Positions 46,630 through 58,609 of a stretch of 64,000 nt of DNA are shown in pieces (within the stretch, counting starts at the first letter, position 1; the number at the start of each line of letters is the position of its first letter). The notes beneath the pieces were generated by a model. The model was not told the origin of the DNA. It saw nothing but the letters and a program-made list of their open reading frames with translations, and made no database searches. Source of the DNA: Saturnia japonica (taxonomy: Eukaryota > Arthropoda > Insecta > Lepidoptera > Saturniidae); the NCBI GenBank assembly GCA_033032175.1, contig CM065318.1:4402001-4466000 (forward strand), in the 5' to 3' direction. The position numbers were made by a program, and so were the translations under genes.

Positions 46630-47205
46630 TATTTGTTTAAACACGCTAATCTCTGTAACTACTAGGTTGATTCATACGATAGCCTGATTCACTAGGAATA
46701 GTATGAGCTATCTAGCATTGAGGTACACGTCCCAGTTAGCCTTTAAGTCAAAACACGAAGCTCTCTCGATCTGCTTTATCCACGTGCGCTGCGATAAATT
46801 TTAGTGCTACGTAAATACAATGTTGTACAAAAATATTAGGCCTTAGTATATCTAAAAAATAGCCCGGGATAGTATATGCATATCTCTTATACATAAGCCA
46901 CAATAAGCTATTTTATAACAAACAATTGCTAAAAATTAACAAGTGATTTATTTTAGACATGGCATATTAATCCTTACGAACAAAAATTACTTCATCATAG
47001 AGACAATTTTATGATGAAGTAAAGACCATTTTATGAAGTTACATTTTGCGTTTTGCATGTTATTTGGAAACATAGTTTAGATGATGAAAACTTGAAATAA
47101 TTTGTAGTTGTGGGAAGAACAATTATAATACGCTACACGGTTGCGTTGGCGTTGCGGTGTTTGTCGTATAAAGTTAACACGGGTGAAACCGTGGGGGACA
47201 GTTAG
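46630..47205 (+). mobile_element. Helitron-like family A copy, 5' end lost
   Basis: Collinear with family A. The 3' hairpin CACGGGTGAAACCGTG is intact, but the terminus is TTAG instead of CTAG. The first few dozen bases of the family are missing. Confidence 0.7.
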
Positions 47206-47565
47206 TAATTATGATACACTGCGTAAATGGTTTCAAAGGCGCGGATGGTGAGTTCCATTACTTGTGTTACAATCCTTTTGAACACAAATATACAATATTA
47301 TATTAAAAGCAACTCATTATTTAATTATAATTAACAATATTTATGGGTGATATTTAAAAGTGATTGGAGTTTTTGGTGAGATCTTGAAGTGATATGTTTT
47401 GGTTTTTATTTTTAACTAGCTGACCCATGCAACTTGGTTTACGTCATATAAAAGAGAGAGAGAGGGTTAGGAAGAGTGGGTCGTAAGCACCAATAAAACA
47501 ATCCTAAAAAAAGCTGAACCTTTTTTTATTTTACTGCGGAGTTATTTTAAAAGTGTGATATCTCC

Positions 47566-48025
47566 TATACCATTTCCATTTCTTTATTTTCTCGATGACA
47601 GCTCCTGTGAAAACTTGAACGAGCGTCTTTTTTACATTATGTATGCATTATTTTATAAAAATATGACGTTTACAAACGTACAAGGTTATACCAGAGTCGG
47701 AGAAACTGATAGGGATGGGCTGTATCGATAAACGTAACACGATAACAGACCCGACAAGATGTTACACGTATTAATTCTTGATTGATAATGCCAACTTCTT
47801 CAAAATTTTCGAAGCTATTTTAAAATAAGTAGGTATAGGTAGGTACTCGACAATGAAACGAAATAATTATAACGACAGGTAATCTTTATTTATTTATTTA
47901 ATCAAAATCTGATGAATGTTGATATAATAAATATATGCGATCGATATCATTACTTATTTGGTCACAACACTACAACTATCAAATTAGAACTGTCATCGAG
48001 AAAATAAAGAAATGGAAATAGTATA
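47566..48025. mobile_element. MITE copy 2, internally deleted
   Basis: Same terminal inverted repeats as the 3.2-kb copy, collinear inside except for lost segments (for example after AACAGACCCGA near 47,752). It is followed by a copy of the same repeat that hosts copy 1. Confidence 0.8.
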
Positions 48026-48079
48026 AGCTATTTATTGAAATCAATTGATCTTGACATACTCTATTATTATATTATATTC

Positions 48080-48335
48080 TCCCTATATTATGTAACATTT
48101 GTAGTGTTTTGTGTGATATAGCTTGGTTATTGTGTTTAAGGAAAGTGGATTATAAATATAAACTGGAAGCATACATTTTGAAGTGACAAAAAAAAACTCG
48201 CTACAAAGTTCCAAGGGATCAACCATCTTGTTGGGATACTGAATTCATTCTAAGACAGGACACTATATTCACTTGATAATGGCGGTAATGGTTTTCAATA
48301 AAGAAGACTAGTTGGCAAGTTAGTAAGAAGAAAGG
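48080..48335 (+). repeat. Dispersed repeat E
   Basis: GTGTGATATAGCTTGGTTAT, GGAAGCATACATTTTGAAG, CACTATATTCACTTGATAAT and CTAGTTGGCAAGTTAG, directly after MITE copy 2. Confidence 0.62.
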
Positions 48336-48437
48336 TGATGGAATACCTACTATCACAAAAAATATGACTTTAGATCCATTAACAAAAAATCGACAGTTGA
48401 AAAAAAAATTTTTTTTGAATTAACAATATAGATTTTT

Positions 48438-48758
48438 GGAACGAAGTTCCTTGGGGGGCGTTGCGGAGGGGTGCCCTAGCCGGCAAAAAACGTCCGTAAC
48501 GTTAAAAAAGCGTAAGATTTTTATGTATAGTCTATGTATGGTGGCTCTAAAGTGTCTAATGTATAGTCTACCTGATGACTGTTATTAATATTCATGTAAA
48601 TAGCTGTTTCTCTGTATATTATTATAAGATAATTTTGTAAAGTATTTATTTTTTATTGTTATCTATATAAAAATCATAATAAAAATGTATACCCGAATAA
48701 TTATTTTCTTTATACCTCGAATAGAACTTGAAATTAATATTTTATAAAACTTCGTTCC
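48438..48758. mobile_element. Possible MITE with GGAACGAAGTT ends
   Basis: GGAACGAAGTT at 48438 is mirrored by AACTTCGTTCC at 48748-48758; about 320 bp between. No target duplication could be confirmed. Confidence 0.35.
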
Positions 48759-49119
48759 TATCTGGTATCCCACGACACCACACGGATTTTATTACGAAAT
48801 AATAAAGTTCTTCCCTTTCTTGGTGAAAGGAAAAGGCAAAAGTATCTAAGTCTATGCGGCCAAGTCATTTTTTTTAATTCCTTTGAATCTAATAGGTATT
48901 TTACGTCGATTTTATTGTATGGTATTGATCACAAGCTCACAAATTACTCATAATGCTCTTTCTAATTTTCTACGGTTACAGACTGATATTATGGTAATAA
49001 GATGGGGTATCATTTGAAGCAGAGAAAAATGTACACTTTTACACGTACAGTGTCAGTCAATAAGGGATGGCGATCTGAGATCGAACAAATATAGAAATCA
49101 ATTTTTTTAATCGACATTA

Positions 49120-49265
49120 TTTAATTCACTTCACGTGTGTATGCACAATAACCAATTATATCACTCAAAACGCCACAAATATTACATATTATACGATAAA
49201 AAGCCTATGATAATGAATTTAAAATAAAAACATGTCACTTCAAGATCTCGCAAAAAACTTCTTAA
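49120..49265 (-). repeat. Dispersed repeat E fragment
   Basis: ATTATATCACTCAAAACGCC and CATGTCACTTCAAGATCTCG match the same end of repeat E. Confidence 0.5.
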
Positions 49266-49691
49266 CCAGAGACAAATAAACCGTCACGGGTGCCAAGGCC
49301 AAGATTAAAACTATGAACCAAGGATATATAATTTTAGCAATGAATAACATTTTTATCACACCTATTTCACAAAGTAATAAGTGAAAATGCTAAGTCACAA
49401 TCATTAAATTCGATTATATTAAAATAAATAACAACGGAGCAAGCAAGCATGCAGTCCGTCTAATAGTAATCTGTCAACGCAGCCTATGGACGCTTGCAAC
49501 ACCAAAAGCATCACATGCACGTTGTCCGACCGTTTAAATTCCTGAAGAACCCTATAATGTAGTCATTTAAGTACCAGCAACGATTCGTTTTTGATGAAAT
49601 ATGAAACTGCTCTAATAAAAATCCAAACATAGTGTTTGGTTTCTATTGACGTCAGGTTATTACTACCATGAGATAATAACCAGATAGTAAC

Positions 49692-49922
49692 TGCCTCATT
49701 AGCCTAGTCCTAAGCGCTATGCTCGAGGTCCTGGGTTCAATATTAGGGTTTTACATGAAGTTCTTAGTAGCAGCTCGGAGTTTGGCTTTGTGCCAAATTA
49801 ATAGCAATAGGCTCGCCCCCTATTACATAGGACCTTAACATTCCCGGCGAATTGTGGGTGTATATTAGTACACCTCTGCCTAACCCTTCGGGGAATATGA
49901 CATGATGGTATGTTATGTTAGT
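49692..49922 (+). repeat. SINE S2
   Basis: CATTAGCCTAGTCCTAAGCG, GGGTTCAATATTAGGG, AGCAGCTCGGAGTTTGG and CCTAACCCTTCGGGG; small deletions in box A. Confidence 0.78.
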
Positions 49923-50569
49923 ATTCACCATTTACAACTGTTTGTATCTTAGCAACAATAATCAAAGGTAATAAATACAAGACGGACCAAAATCACCTTT
50001 TTTACGAATTTACTATTGAAAAGATAAGCCACCAAGTGTAAGAATAATATTTAATTCTATTAAAGTAATTACATAATACTATGGCTTTTAATCGTGGAAA
50101 TGTAAGTATATTATTGTTTAATAATTATTGAAAATTCTTTCTTTTTGCAGTTGCAAATGAAACAGCTTTACGCTTGCCTCCAATGATATTATAAGTAAAA
50201 CGCCTTTTTACTTTTAATATCATTGCTTGCCTCAGTATTTTCGAATCCTTGCAAAAATACCAATAGTTATATTAATTAGTTTTACGTAATAAATATCCGT
50301 TTTAGTTTTTATAAGGTTATGTAGCAATTTATTAATCCAAATGATATTAGCCTGTATAAGGTATCAGATGATAATAATAATAAGTTAGCTATGTCATAAC
50401 TGTACCTTACTGTGTAGCCTTGGAAACGCGATCTCTAAGCCAGTGTGTTCCTTCTTTCCTACAACAACGGGTTCTTAAAAAATACTGTAAAGAGATATTT
50501 GATTAGGTCGGCATAACAGCGGCGTCTCAGGATGCATTGTAGATTCCATGGTGATCGCTATTATTGATG

Positions 50570-50770
50570 TGATACATTTATTGTGCCGGCTCGGGCTGGT
50601 TGTTGGACCCAGTGTTAGCGGATGTCAGCGTTGCGACGCTTTGACCACCCACATTGGCGCAGGCGGTGTGAAGCTGAGTTACTTTTTTTTATAGGCAGAC
50701 TGGCGGTTGGCAAAGCGGTTAGTTGGGATCGCGACCACCATACACATAGCAAAAAAAAAACAGTGACTTT
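50570..50770 (+). repeat. Dispersed repeat J, second copy
   Basis: Counterpart of 33,650-34,020, intergenic between LANCL3 and LRRC49. Confidence 0.5.
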
Positions 50771-51189
50771 CTTTAACCGCTTTAACGGGCCAGGTACTGT
50801 TAGCCAATCATCTCTTTGCCTATTGCATATTCAAAAACAATCGTACGTATGGAGCTGACACACACAGGAAGTTTTCTTTATTTTTTAAATATATTCACTA
50901 AGATGTTTATATCTACAGGTCGTCCCGTGAAGGCCAACTTTTTTTAAATTGCATCAAGCTGTGAATGCTGTTACTCTGTTGATCATAGTCTTTTTACTTT
51001 AAAAGGTTTTAGAATCTAGGTTATCAGCGATAACTTGAATTCACATAAAAGACAACAGAACGCTAAGTTTTCACAAATATAAATAAATACTTTGAATTAC
51101 TTATTAATTAAAATTTTACTGAAAAAAGTCCTGCATAGGTATCTAAACCGTGTCTTAGAGAAGACACACTTATACTAAATATTACTGTT

Positions 51190-51541
51190 GTGTTAAATTA
51201 TTTAAATTTTGTGTTTTAATCTCCTAAACTATGTATCTAAATAACATGCTTTAAAGGGTAAAGTTTAACTTCATAAAATTGTAATTACGTATCATTAACC
51301 ATTACGCCAGCGCATCCGGATAAAGCAGTTCATGAGCGCTCTGACTTCCGACTTACTTAAGAAAAAATAATATTTATGGCTAGATGAGAGGTGTAGCCTA
51401 GTATTATATAGCCTATACTATTCCTCGCGAATTTGGCTATCATAAACAAAAATATTTTTTCTAATTCGACTGGTACCTAATTCTAGAGATTAGCGTGTTT
51501 AAACAAATAAACATTTCCGCTTTATTATTAAATTAGTATGG
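51190..51541 (-). mobile_element. Truncated Helitron-like family A copy
   Basis: Retains the 5' part (ending on plus as TTAGTATGGACAG) and a middle block, with an internal deletion; the hairpin/CTAG end is gone. It ends about 80 bp before the candidate first exon of LRRC49. Confidence 0.65.
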
Positions 51542-51618
51542 ACAGATAAGTTAACTTAGTACAATTTAAGAGTTTTACAAATAGAGCCCACAGGTTTTTT
51601 TTAACTTATGATTAAACC

Positions 51619-51827
51619 ATGATATATTCTATGATTTTACCTTTATGCGCTAAGGTAAGGAAGTCAGCATTTCGTTCAAGAGGACGATCAGCACATTCTT
51701 TGGACGTGAGCGGTCCGCGAACAGACACTAGTGCTGAAGGAGATGGCCCATTGTTCTTACAAATTAAGCCCGCGATAGCTGATCCTAGACATGCATTTCT
51801 TCAAAGATCTCATACGACACTTTCCGG
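51619..51827 (+). CDS. Candidate first coding exon of LRRC49
   Basis: Open segment of ordinary coding composition beside AT-rich repeats, rich in Arg/Ser/Gly, ending at a GTAAAT donor. It leaves GG, and the next LRRC49 exon begins with T at 54046, so the joined codon is GGT and the phase matches. Possible starts are ATG 51619 or 51631; alternatively an acceptor lies just before 51655. I do not recognise the sequence itself; LRRC49 N-termini are poorly conserved. Assignment rests on phase and position. Confidence 0.55.
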
Positions 51828-54800
51828 GTAAATATAAATATAAATTAACACGAATCAAGAGACAATTCGTATGCTAAAATCAATTAAGCCATTTAGGCTA
51901 TAGAGCGTGCCAAAGATATAAATATAAATACCTACATATTATGATCGAAAAACAGAATCCCCTTTTCGTAGTCGGGTAAAAATTAAAAAATACAGCTATA
52001 TATACTTTATTCAATTTAGGCCCTAAGAAGGCACTAACATGAGTAAGTCAGAAAAACCTACTACCGGTTCGGAAAACATCCCAGTCATCGAGAACATTTG
52101 GCAAGAAACTCGACAGGGCTGATTTTTTTTACGAATCGATACCTACGTGTACAGATGTGCCGGATAAGAAGCTCAAGAATCATGTTAACCAAAATGTGAT
52201 TCCCTCTTTGTACATCTACTGAAAACGCTGAAATAACGGTATGTAATTTAATTTTGTAAAAAAAAAAAAAAACAATTGAAAAAAGAAAATAAGATGTTGA
52301 TAAACCCGATCAAGTTTCTTGCCGGTTATTCTCGATGGCTGGGGTGTTTTCCGAACCGGTGGTAGTATTTTGACATTCATAAGTGCCTTCGTAGGGCCTA
52401 ACTAGAATAAAACATATTTTGATTTTGAGGTCAAAATTTCCAGAACGAAAACGCTGGAACCAAAAACGTACTGTCTTCTTTTACAGTAGCTTCTTCATAT
52501 ACATCATTAATCCTTCAAGCTGTTCCTGCAGCGCTGATGCCACGGTGAAACTCATATTCGTAACTAACGTGATATTTTTACTTTTCCGTTTTGTGAAAAG
52601 AATGATATGAAAGAAAAATTTAATGGTGCGAAAAAAAAAATCACTAAATTCAAAACACAAATACACAAGCCTAAATCTATACAATTAATAAAATTGAAGT
52701 GTCTGTAATGTTAAAATAACAGCTTTTTACTAAATGCATATTAAAGTGTATATGCGACATCTATAACAAAACACCCATTTAAAAAAAATTGTCTGTCTGT
52801 CTGTTTGTTCCGGATAATGTCCGAAACGGTTGGACCGATTTTGACGGGACTTTCACTGATAGATAGCTGATGATATAGAGAGTAACTTAGGCTACTATTA
52901 TTTTCGAAAAAGAATTAGGGTACCGCACAAATAAAAAAAATCTAGTCATGGTGAATCAGTTCGGGCGCGTAAATGGTTTATGCTGACTAAACCATAAGAG
53001 GTATAGCAAATTAATGTACTACGCAATTGTAAACATTAAAAAGACCTACAAAGAAGTCAGCGAGAGTATACGTCTATCTTTTAAGGAACACCCACAATAA
53101 GCATTTTTGTTTATAAAATAGCCGGGAGCGGGGGAACAAGACTCGCGTGGGCATTCTGTAGTTCACGTGAGCGAAGCCACGGGCACAGCTAGTTTGCAAT
53201 GAATTTGAAATTCCTAACCAAACACCAGTTATATGAGATCAAAGTGGCCAGTTCAATAAAACGCCAATTTCATATGTAAGGACCTAATATTATACATATA
53301 ATAAAAATGTTATAGTCAGACATTACTATCGTAATGATCCAGTGTATAAATAACATTCTGAGAGAAAAATCTGCTTGATATGATCCCTAAACTTATTGTC
53401 CGAAAAATCATTAATATGCTACGGGATCTTGTTATCAAAATGCATGATGAAGTAGATCATTGGTTGAATGGAGTATTGTTGAGATCAATAAAATTACACG
53501 GGCAAAATAAAAAAGTTTTTAAAAATAAATCAACTATTTCGCAAGACCACCACAGAATCTCTGTGAGAAAACCGATACCTGAAATCGCTAAAACTCTGCT
53601 TCAAAATTGCAAATTCACTGGAAATTTGAATTTGCCATTTTCAAGCCGATATTTAGCGACTTTTGCTATTTCTTTGCTTTTAAGTAACATCAAATTAGGG
53701 GGCCGGCTTTTAAATATGTCCGAGGCTAATCGCATCCTGAACTCACCCTGCTTTACTGGATAGACACATCAACTTGGTTTTTTTTGGAGCTTTCTCTATA
53801 CTTGGGGTATTATACTTCCACCCTATAGAAGATAGCAGCTAAATCTTGTGTTGTGTCCCAGCAGTGAGTAGGGCTTTCAAACGTCCTTTGGAATAGGGAA
53901 GTTCAAGGTCGCCGATGCGCTAGTAACATCAATGGTATCACAAGCATGTGGTAGCTGTTTACTTTCAGGCAGGCTATATGCTTGTACCACCTTTAAGTTG
54001 TACAAAAAAATGTATAGGTATAATTTTTAATACTTCAATTTTCAGTAATGAATTTATACACAGAGATGGTATGAAAGATGATATTAATATACAAGCGGTG
54101 GGTGAAGGAAAAGTTCAACTGGCTCGTACACCTCAAGAAAAAGATCGATTACCAGACAGAATAAGTCTCGATAGGTAAATTTTTTCAATAACCTCATTTA
54201 AAAAAACTGAGATCTGCTCACCAGCTTAACTGCAAATTTTGCAAAGTAAATCAAAATAAAAAAGAATCTAAATTTATTGTGTGGTCTTTAAAAAAAAACT
54301 TTTTTTTCAGACGTGGTCTTTCTTCAATTCCTCACATCGTAGGTGAACCGAGCTTGAGACTTTTGTCCTTACAGCACAATTTAATTAACAGTCTCTCTGG
54401 ATTAATTCCTCTCGATTTAGGAAAATTGGTGTTTTTAGACGTTTATGACAACCAAATCGACAAAATCAATGGTTTAGAAAGACTGTTTAGTCTACGAGTA
54501 TTATTAATGGGAAAAAATAGGTATATAAAAGATATATATGAAATACTTATTATAGTTGGTTATTAGTCCAGAAGAAAGCTAAAGATTATTTTTTACAGGA
54601 TTAAAAGAATCGAAGGTCTCTCAAATTTAATAAAACTGGAAGTTTTAGATTTACATGGAAATAGAATAGGAAAAGTTTGTGGTTTATCTAATTTAAGTGA
54701 ACTAAAAGTGCTCAATTTAGCTGGTAACCAAATTAAGTGCTTAGGATCGACAGATCTCCAGGGACTAATTTCACTCAAAGAACTTAATTTGAAGAGAAAT

Positions 54801-57800
54801 CGTTTAAGGAAACTTTTGGGTTTTCAAAATACGCCGAAACTGGAAAAAATATATCTGGGCAACAACGACTTACAAAGGTCAGTTTTTACTTCTTTAATAG
54901 GTTTCGTTAACAATATCTGTTTGATTTAATTTATCATGTCTAAATCTACCTAAAAGAAACTACATAACAATATAAGCTCCTATATCATCTGAAGTAACAG
55001 TTTTTTAGTATTTTTTAAAATAATAACATTTATCAAGCAAACTTTTAAATATCGTTTTTCAGTGTAGAAGACATGTCTTCATTGGCTGATGCTGCAACCC
55101 TCATAGACATATCTCTGGACGGTAATCCTGTAGCTTTGGGTGGAGATTGCACTCCTTTTTTGGTGTCTTATCTACCTAACTTATTAACGTTAACAAACAT
55201 GCATGTCACAGAACAGGTAAAGAGTTTGTAACATTAATTGATACCTACATTGACCTACTATGTTACCATATAAAAGTTTTGTGTAATAAATAGGTGCGTC
55301 GAGCTGCGATGGCATGGCGGAATAATAAAGAGGCAGCTCATGCGGCTTATTGTGCTCTAGAAGGAACTGCGCAGCAGGATGCTAGACGTGACCAAATTAT
55401 AAATAATGCTCGAACAAATTGGGAGTTACTCAGGTGGACTTTTTTCTACTTAGCGTAACAACAGCTTAAATTGAGTAATCCTAAAAGATTTTCTATTTTA
55501 ATATTTATTTTTTTGATGATTTTGTTGCATACACTTGTAATTTTATGACAGAAAGAGAGTTTTATCATCATTGATAATCAATAGGTTAATTCTTAAAAAA
55601 GTACGCTATATATCAGATTGTAAGATAATATTACGAATGTAATTAAACCACTTTACATAAAGTTGTATATTTCTTGTACCTTTCAATTGTAGAACAGAAA
55701 ATAAGTGTCTGGCTAATGCTGTAAGCCCAACTAAAAGTGTTAATATAGAAAAAGAATTTATTTTGGAAGCTACCGCACCAATCAATCCAAAATGCATCAC
55801 AAACTGTAGATGTCGTGGGAACATCGAAGAACACATCGAACACTGAGGATTCAGATGGTAAAAGCAGTAATATTAATAGAGCAGAAAATAAAGAAGCTTC
55901 TAAGCCATCCCCAATAAAAAAGCTACAAAGGAGCTCGACTGCTCGAAAACCTTCGGAGCGTCGGGTAAATTTTTCTGATAGAAGCGCATCTCAGGACACG
56001 GATGCATCCCATTCTACGTCGACAAGCAGCGATTTGAGATTGCCTCCTATATTACTTCCAATTATTTCCTCTTTAGAAAACGTTAAACTCGCTGAGAGTG
56101 TACAACCTATGTTAAAAAGGTGGGAAAGTATTTCTAGCATAGAACCAGTGGTTGATTCATCGTTCAGTTCTTTACCATCTTCTACCAGTGAAAGCGAAGA
56201 AGAAAATAATAAAAAACCTTTACGTCGTATGCCAACAGCTCTCCGAAGACGCGAAAAATTTAGTACAATGCGTTCGAAATCGGTCTGTGATCCTGAAACT
56301 CGGCGAAATAAAGATAAAAATTTGGACAATAGTGAAAACATTAGCAATATATCAAATAATACTAACGTTGGGTCAGTCGGCACTCCGTCAACATCAGGCA
56401 GCGACAATAATAAAGTGTTACGACGAGAGGGATCCCTTAACAATAGACAGAATATCAGGAATATAAAAAGTGCAACAACATCGCGAAAAAATGAAAGGGC
56501 ATCGTCTGCAAGTAGAGCATCGAGTGGAAGAGTGAAGTCTGGTAAAAGTCTAGCCAGTTTCAAAACTTCTGAACCAGTTCCTAAATCTATGCCTGCCTGT
56601 AAGGACAGAGAACAAGGTGAGCTTATTGTTTAATTTTTTATATTCCAAAATTTCTATATTAAAACTTAAATTATCTTTTTAATTGGTGTAGGTGTGGATT
56701 ATCTCGTAGAAGTTTCTGATACCGTTGTCAGTGCGTGGGGAGCTGGCTCTATTCGACGTCTTGCTCGAGACTGGGACTGGGAGAAAGTACGAACAGTAAC
56801 ACGTGCTAATTTCCATTATATTCACTTCAACGCAATAGCACAATCTTTGCCAGAATTGAAAAGCAAGTCAGTAAAATGTAATCATTGCTTTATTACTTTA
56901 AATGTCATTTCTGAAATTTTTATCCGTTATAATTATTCTTTTTAGATTTCCAAATGTAACACACATATCTGTCCGTGCTACAGGCATTCAATGGCTCGGT
57001 CAACTTCATGCTTTAGCGGAATTAAGAGGAATTACCGGCTTTACGCTTCTACCAGAAGGTAATCCTATACATAGCAAAATATGGAGAGAATACGTAATAT
57101 ATAGGCTTGCACATTGGGGATTAAAAGAAATCAATGATGAGCAAGTAAGGATATAAATAATTTAAGTACCTATACCAATATAAAGTTGATGACTTTTGCG
57201 ATAATTTTCATAATTACCAGGTTACAGATGAAGAAATAAAGTCAGCTAATCAGACTTACAATGGCTTAAGTGACATAGTATTACGAGCTCTGCCTGATGC
57301 GCCGCTTCAGCCCCTGTTATCAAGACTTGGTAAAAGTGGACATAATTCTATAAGCGCAAAAGCTTGGCTCAGAGCTGCAGACCCTGCGCTGCGCGATGTA
57401 ATCGCTAAGGAAGCTTTGCAGTATAAAAAAGGGCATATATCTCAAGTGAGCATTGATTGTTTCCTTATTTTACTAACTCTTTAAAGACAATCAATAATAT
57501 TTAAAAACTTCCGTGTCTGGTAAGAACTCCCCAAGCCCGATGAAGCTGTAAAAGCCCTCTGAGGCTTCAGGAGCCTGGCTAACCATATAGTCAGTTCTAA
57601 AAAAAGACAAGGAATCAACGACACATCGAGTGTATATTTTTTTTCAGAAACTACATGATTTGACATTGAAAAGGGTGCATGATGGAAGGAAAGGGTTTAG
57701 TACTTATTAATTATTATAAAATAGCAAAGTACTGTTCTTATTTACATAGTTATAAAATATATAATTAGTGACGAATTATATTTATAACTAGCTGTGCCCG

Positions 57801-58609
57801 TGGCTTCGCTCACGTGGACTACAGAATGCCCGCGCGAATCTTGCTCACCCGCTCTCAGATATTTTAAAGACAAAAATGCTTATTGTGGGTGTTCCTTAGA
57901 AGATAGCTGTATACTCTCCCGGCTTTTTTTGTAGGTATTTTTAATGACTATAATTATATAATATATTAATTTGCTATATCTCTTATAGTTTACTCAGAAT
58001 AAGCCATTTAAGCGCCCGAATTGATTCACCATGACCACATTTTTTTTTTTGCGGAACCCTAATTATTTTTCTAAAATAAAAGTAGCCTAAGTTACTCCCT
58101 ATATTACCAGCTGTCTATCAGTGAAGGTCTCGTCAAAATTGGTCCAACTGTTTCGGAGATTACCCGGAACAAACAGACAGACAAATAAGCATTCTTATCT
58201 TTAAAATAATCGGGAGCGTGTAGCGAGTTCGCGCGTGTGCTCGATCGACGCCGACGGCTTTCTGCAGTCCACGCGAGCGCAGCCGCGGGCACAGCTAGTA
58301 GTTGATAACAGTATAGTTAAATCAGGCTTGTACCTTTTTAAAATCCAGATAGGTAAGTAAAATCATATAACATGACTAGGTATACTAAGTTAATTCATAT
58401 AACAGGAGGACATGGGTTGGCGACTTCGTGGTCGCGGACATTTATCCCATGCGATTGATCTGGCTTGCGGAGCGGCCCTTCGCTTGCGCATTCTTGAACT
58501 CCACTGGCCAAACATATTGGTTGAAATGATCGAAGATATTTTAAGAGATTTCTGCAACATAGAGGCACACGTCAAAGAGCAAATACGTATGCTTATGGAA
58601 ACATTATAG
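51619..58609 (+). CDS. LRRC49: LRRC49 (TPGS4-like): leucine-rich repeat subunit of the tubulin polyglutamylase complex
   Basis: Eleven exons: 51619-51827 (inferred first exon), 54046-54174, 54311-54520, 54599-54877, 55063-55216, 55294-55433, 55693-56616, 56692-56866, 56946-57144, 57221-57445, 58406-58609. They total about 948 codons. Exons 3-5 encode SDS22-type leucine-rich repeats (LRLLSLQHN, LVFLDVYDNQI, LRVLLMGKNR, LEVLDLHGNRI, LKVLNLAGNQI, LKELNLKRNRL). After the LRR cap comes a basic helix (VRRAAMAWRNNKEAA), a serine-rich low-complexity stretch, then the conserved C-terminal module (YLVEVSDTVVSAWGAGS; FPNVTHISVRATG). In vertebrates LRRC49 scaffolds TTLL1 and other TPGS subunits that glutamylate axonal and ciliary microtubules. 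Exon 7 carries one net extra base: one frame is open to a stop at 55844 and the next frame is open from 55749, so the coding frame shifts between them. All other junction phases agree. Confidence 0.88.
52685..53192 (+). mobile_element. Helitron-like family B copy in LRRC49 intron 1
   Basis: Ends CACGTGAGCGAAGCCACGGGCACAG-CTAG|T with a short stem before CTAG. The 5' end is not recognisable as TC. It contains the same TGTCTGTCTGTTTGTTCC segment as the copies at 6.2, 19.5 and 57.8 kb. Confidence 0.72.
57531..57605 (+). mobile_element. Short retroposon copy in LRRC49 intron 10
   Basis: CCAAGCCCGATGAAGCTG … ATATAGTCAGTTCTAAAAAAA. Same 5' boundary and tail as the other copies; no clear target duplication. 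Confidence 0.7.
57788..58298 (+). mobile_element. Two Helitron-like family B ends fused tail-out, LRRC49 intron 10
   Basis: The left end reads CTAGCTGTGCCCGTGGCTTC (a minus-strand 3' end); the right end reads GCAGCCGCGGGCACAGCTAG (a plus-strand 3' end). The body runs on the minus strand to about 58,180, then switches to a plus-strand terminal piece. The unit therefore has about 30-bp imperfect terminal inverted repeats built from two Helitron termini. Confidence 0.65.

Noticed and set aside
53380..53763. 127-codon plus-strand open frame between candidate LRRC49 exons 1 and 2, starting MIPKLIV
   Set aside because: No recognisable domain; ends in a stop; none of its GT sites leaves the phase needed by the exon at 54046.
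55991..56563. 190-codon minus-strand open frame
   Set aside because: Antisense shadow of the Ser-rich LRRC49 exon; composition (Leu/Phe/Ser) is what complementing that stretch gives.
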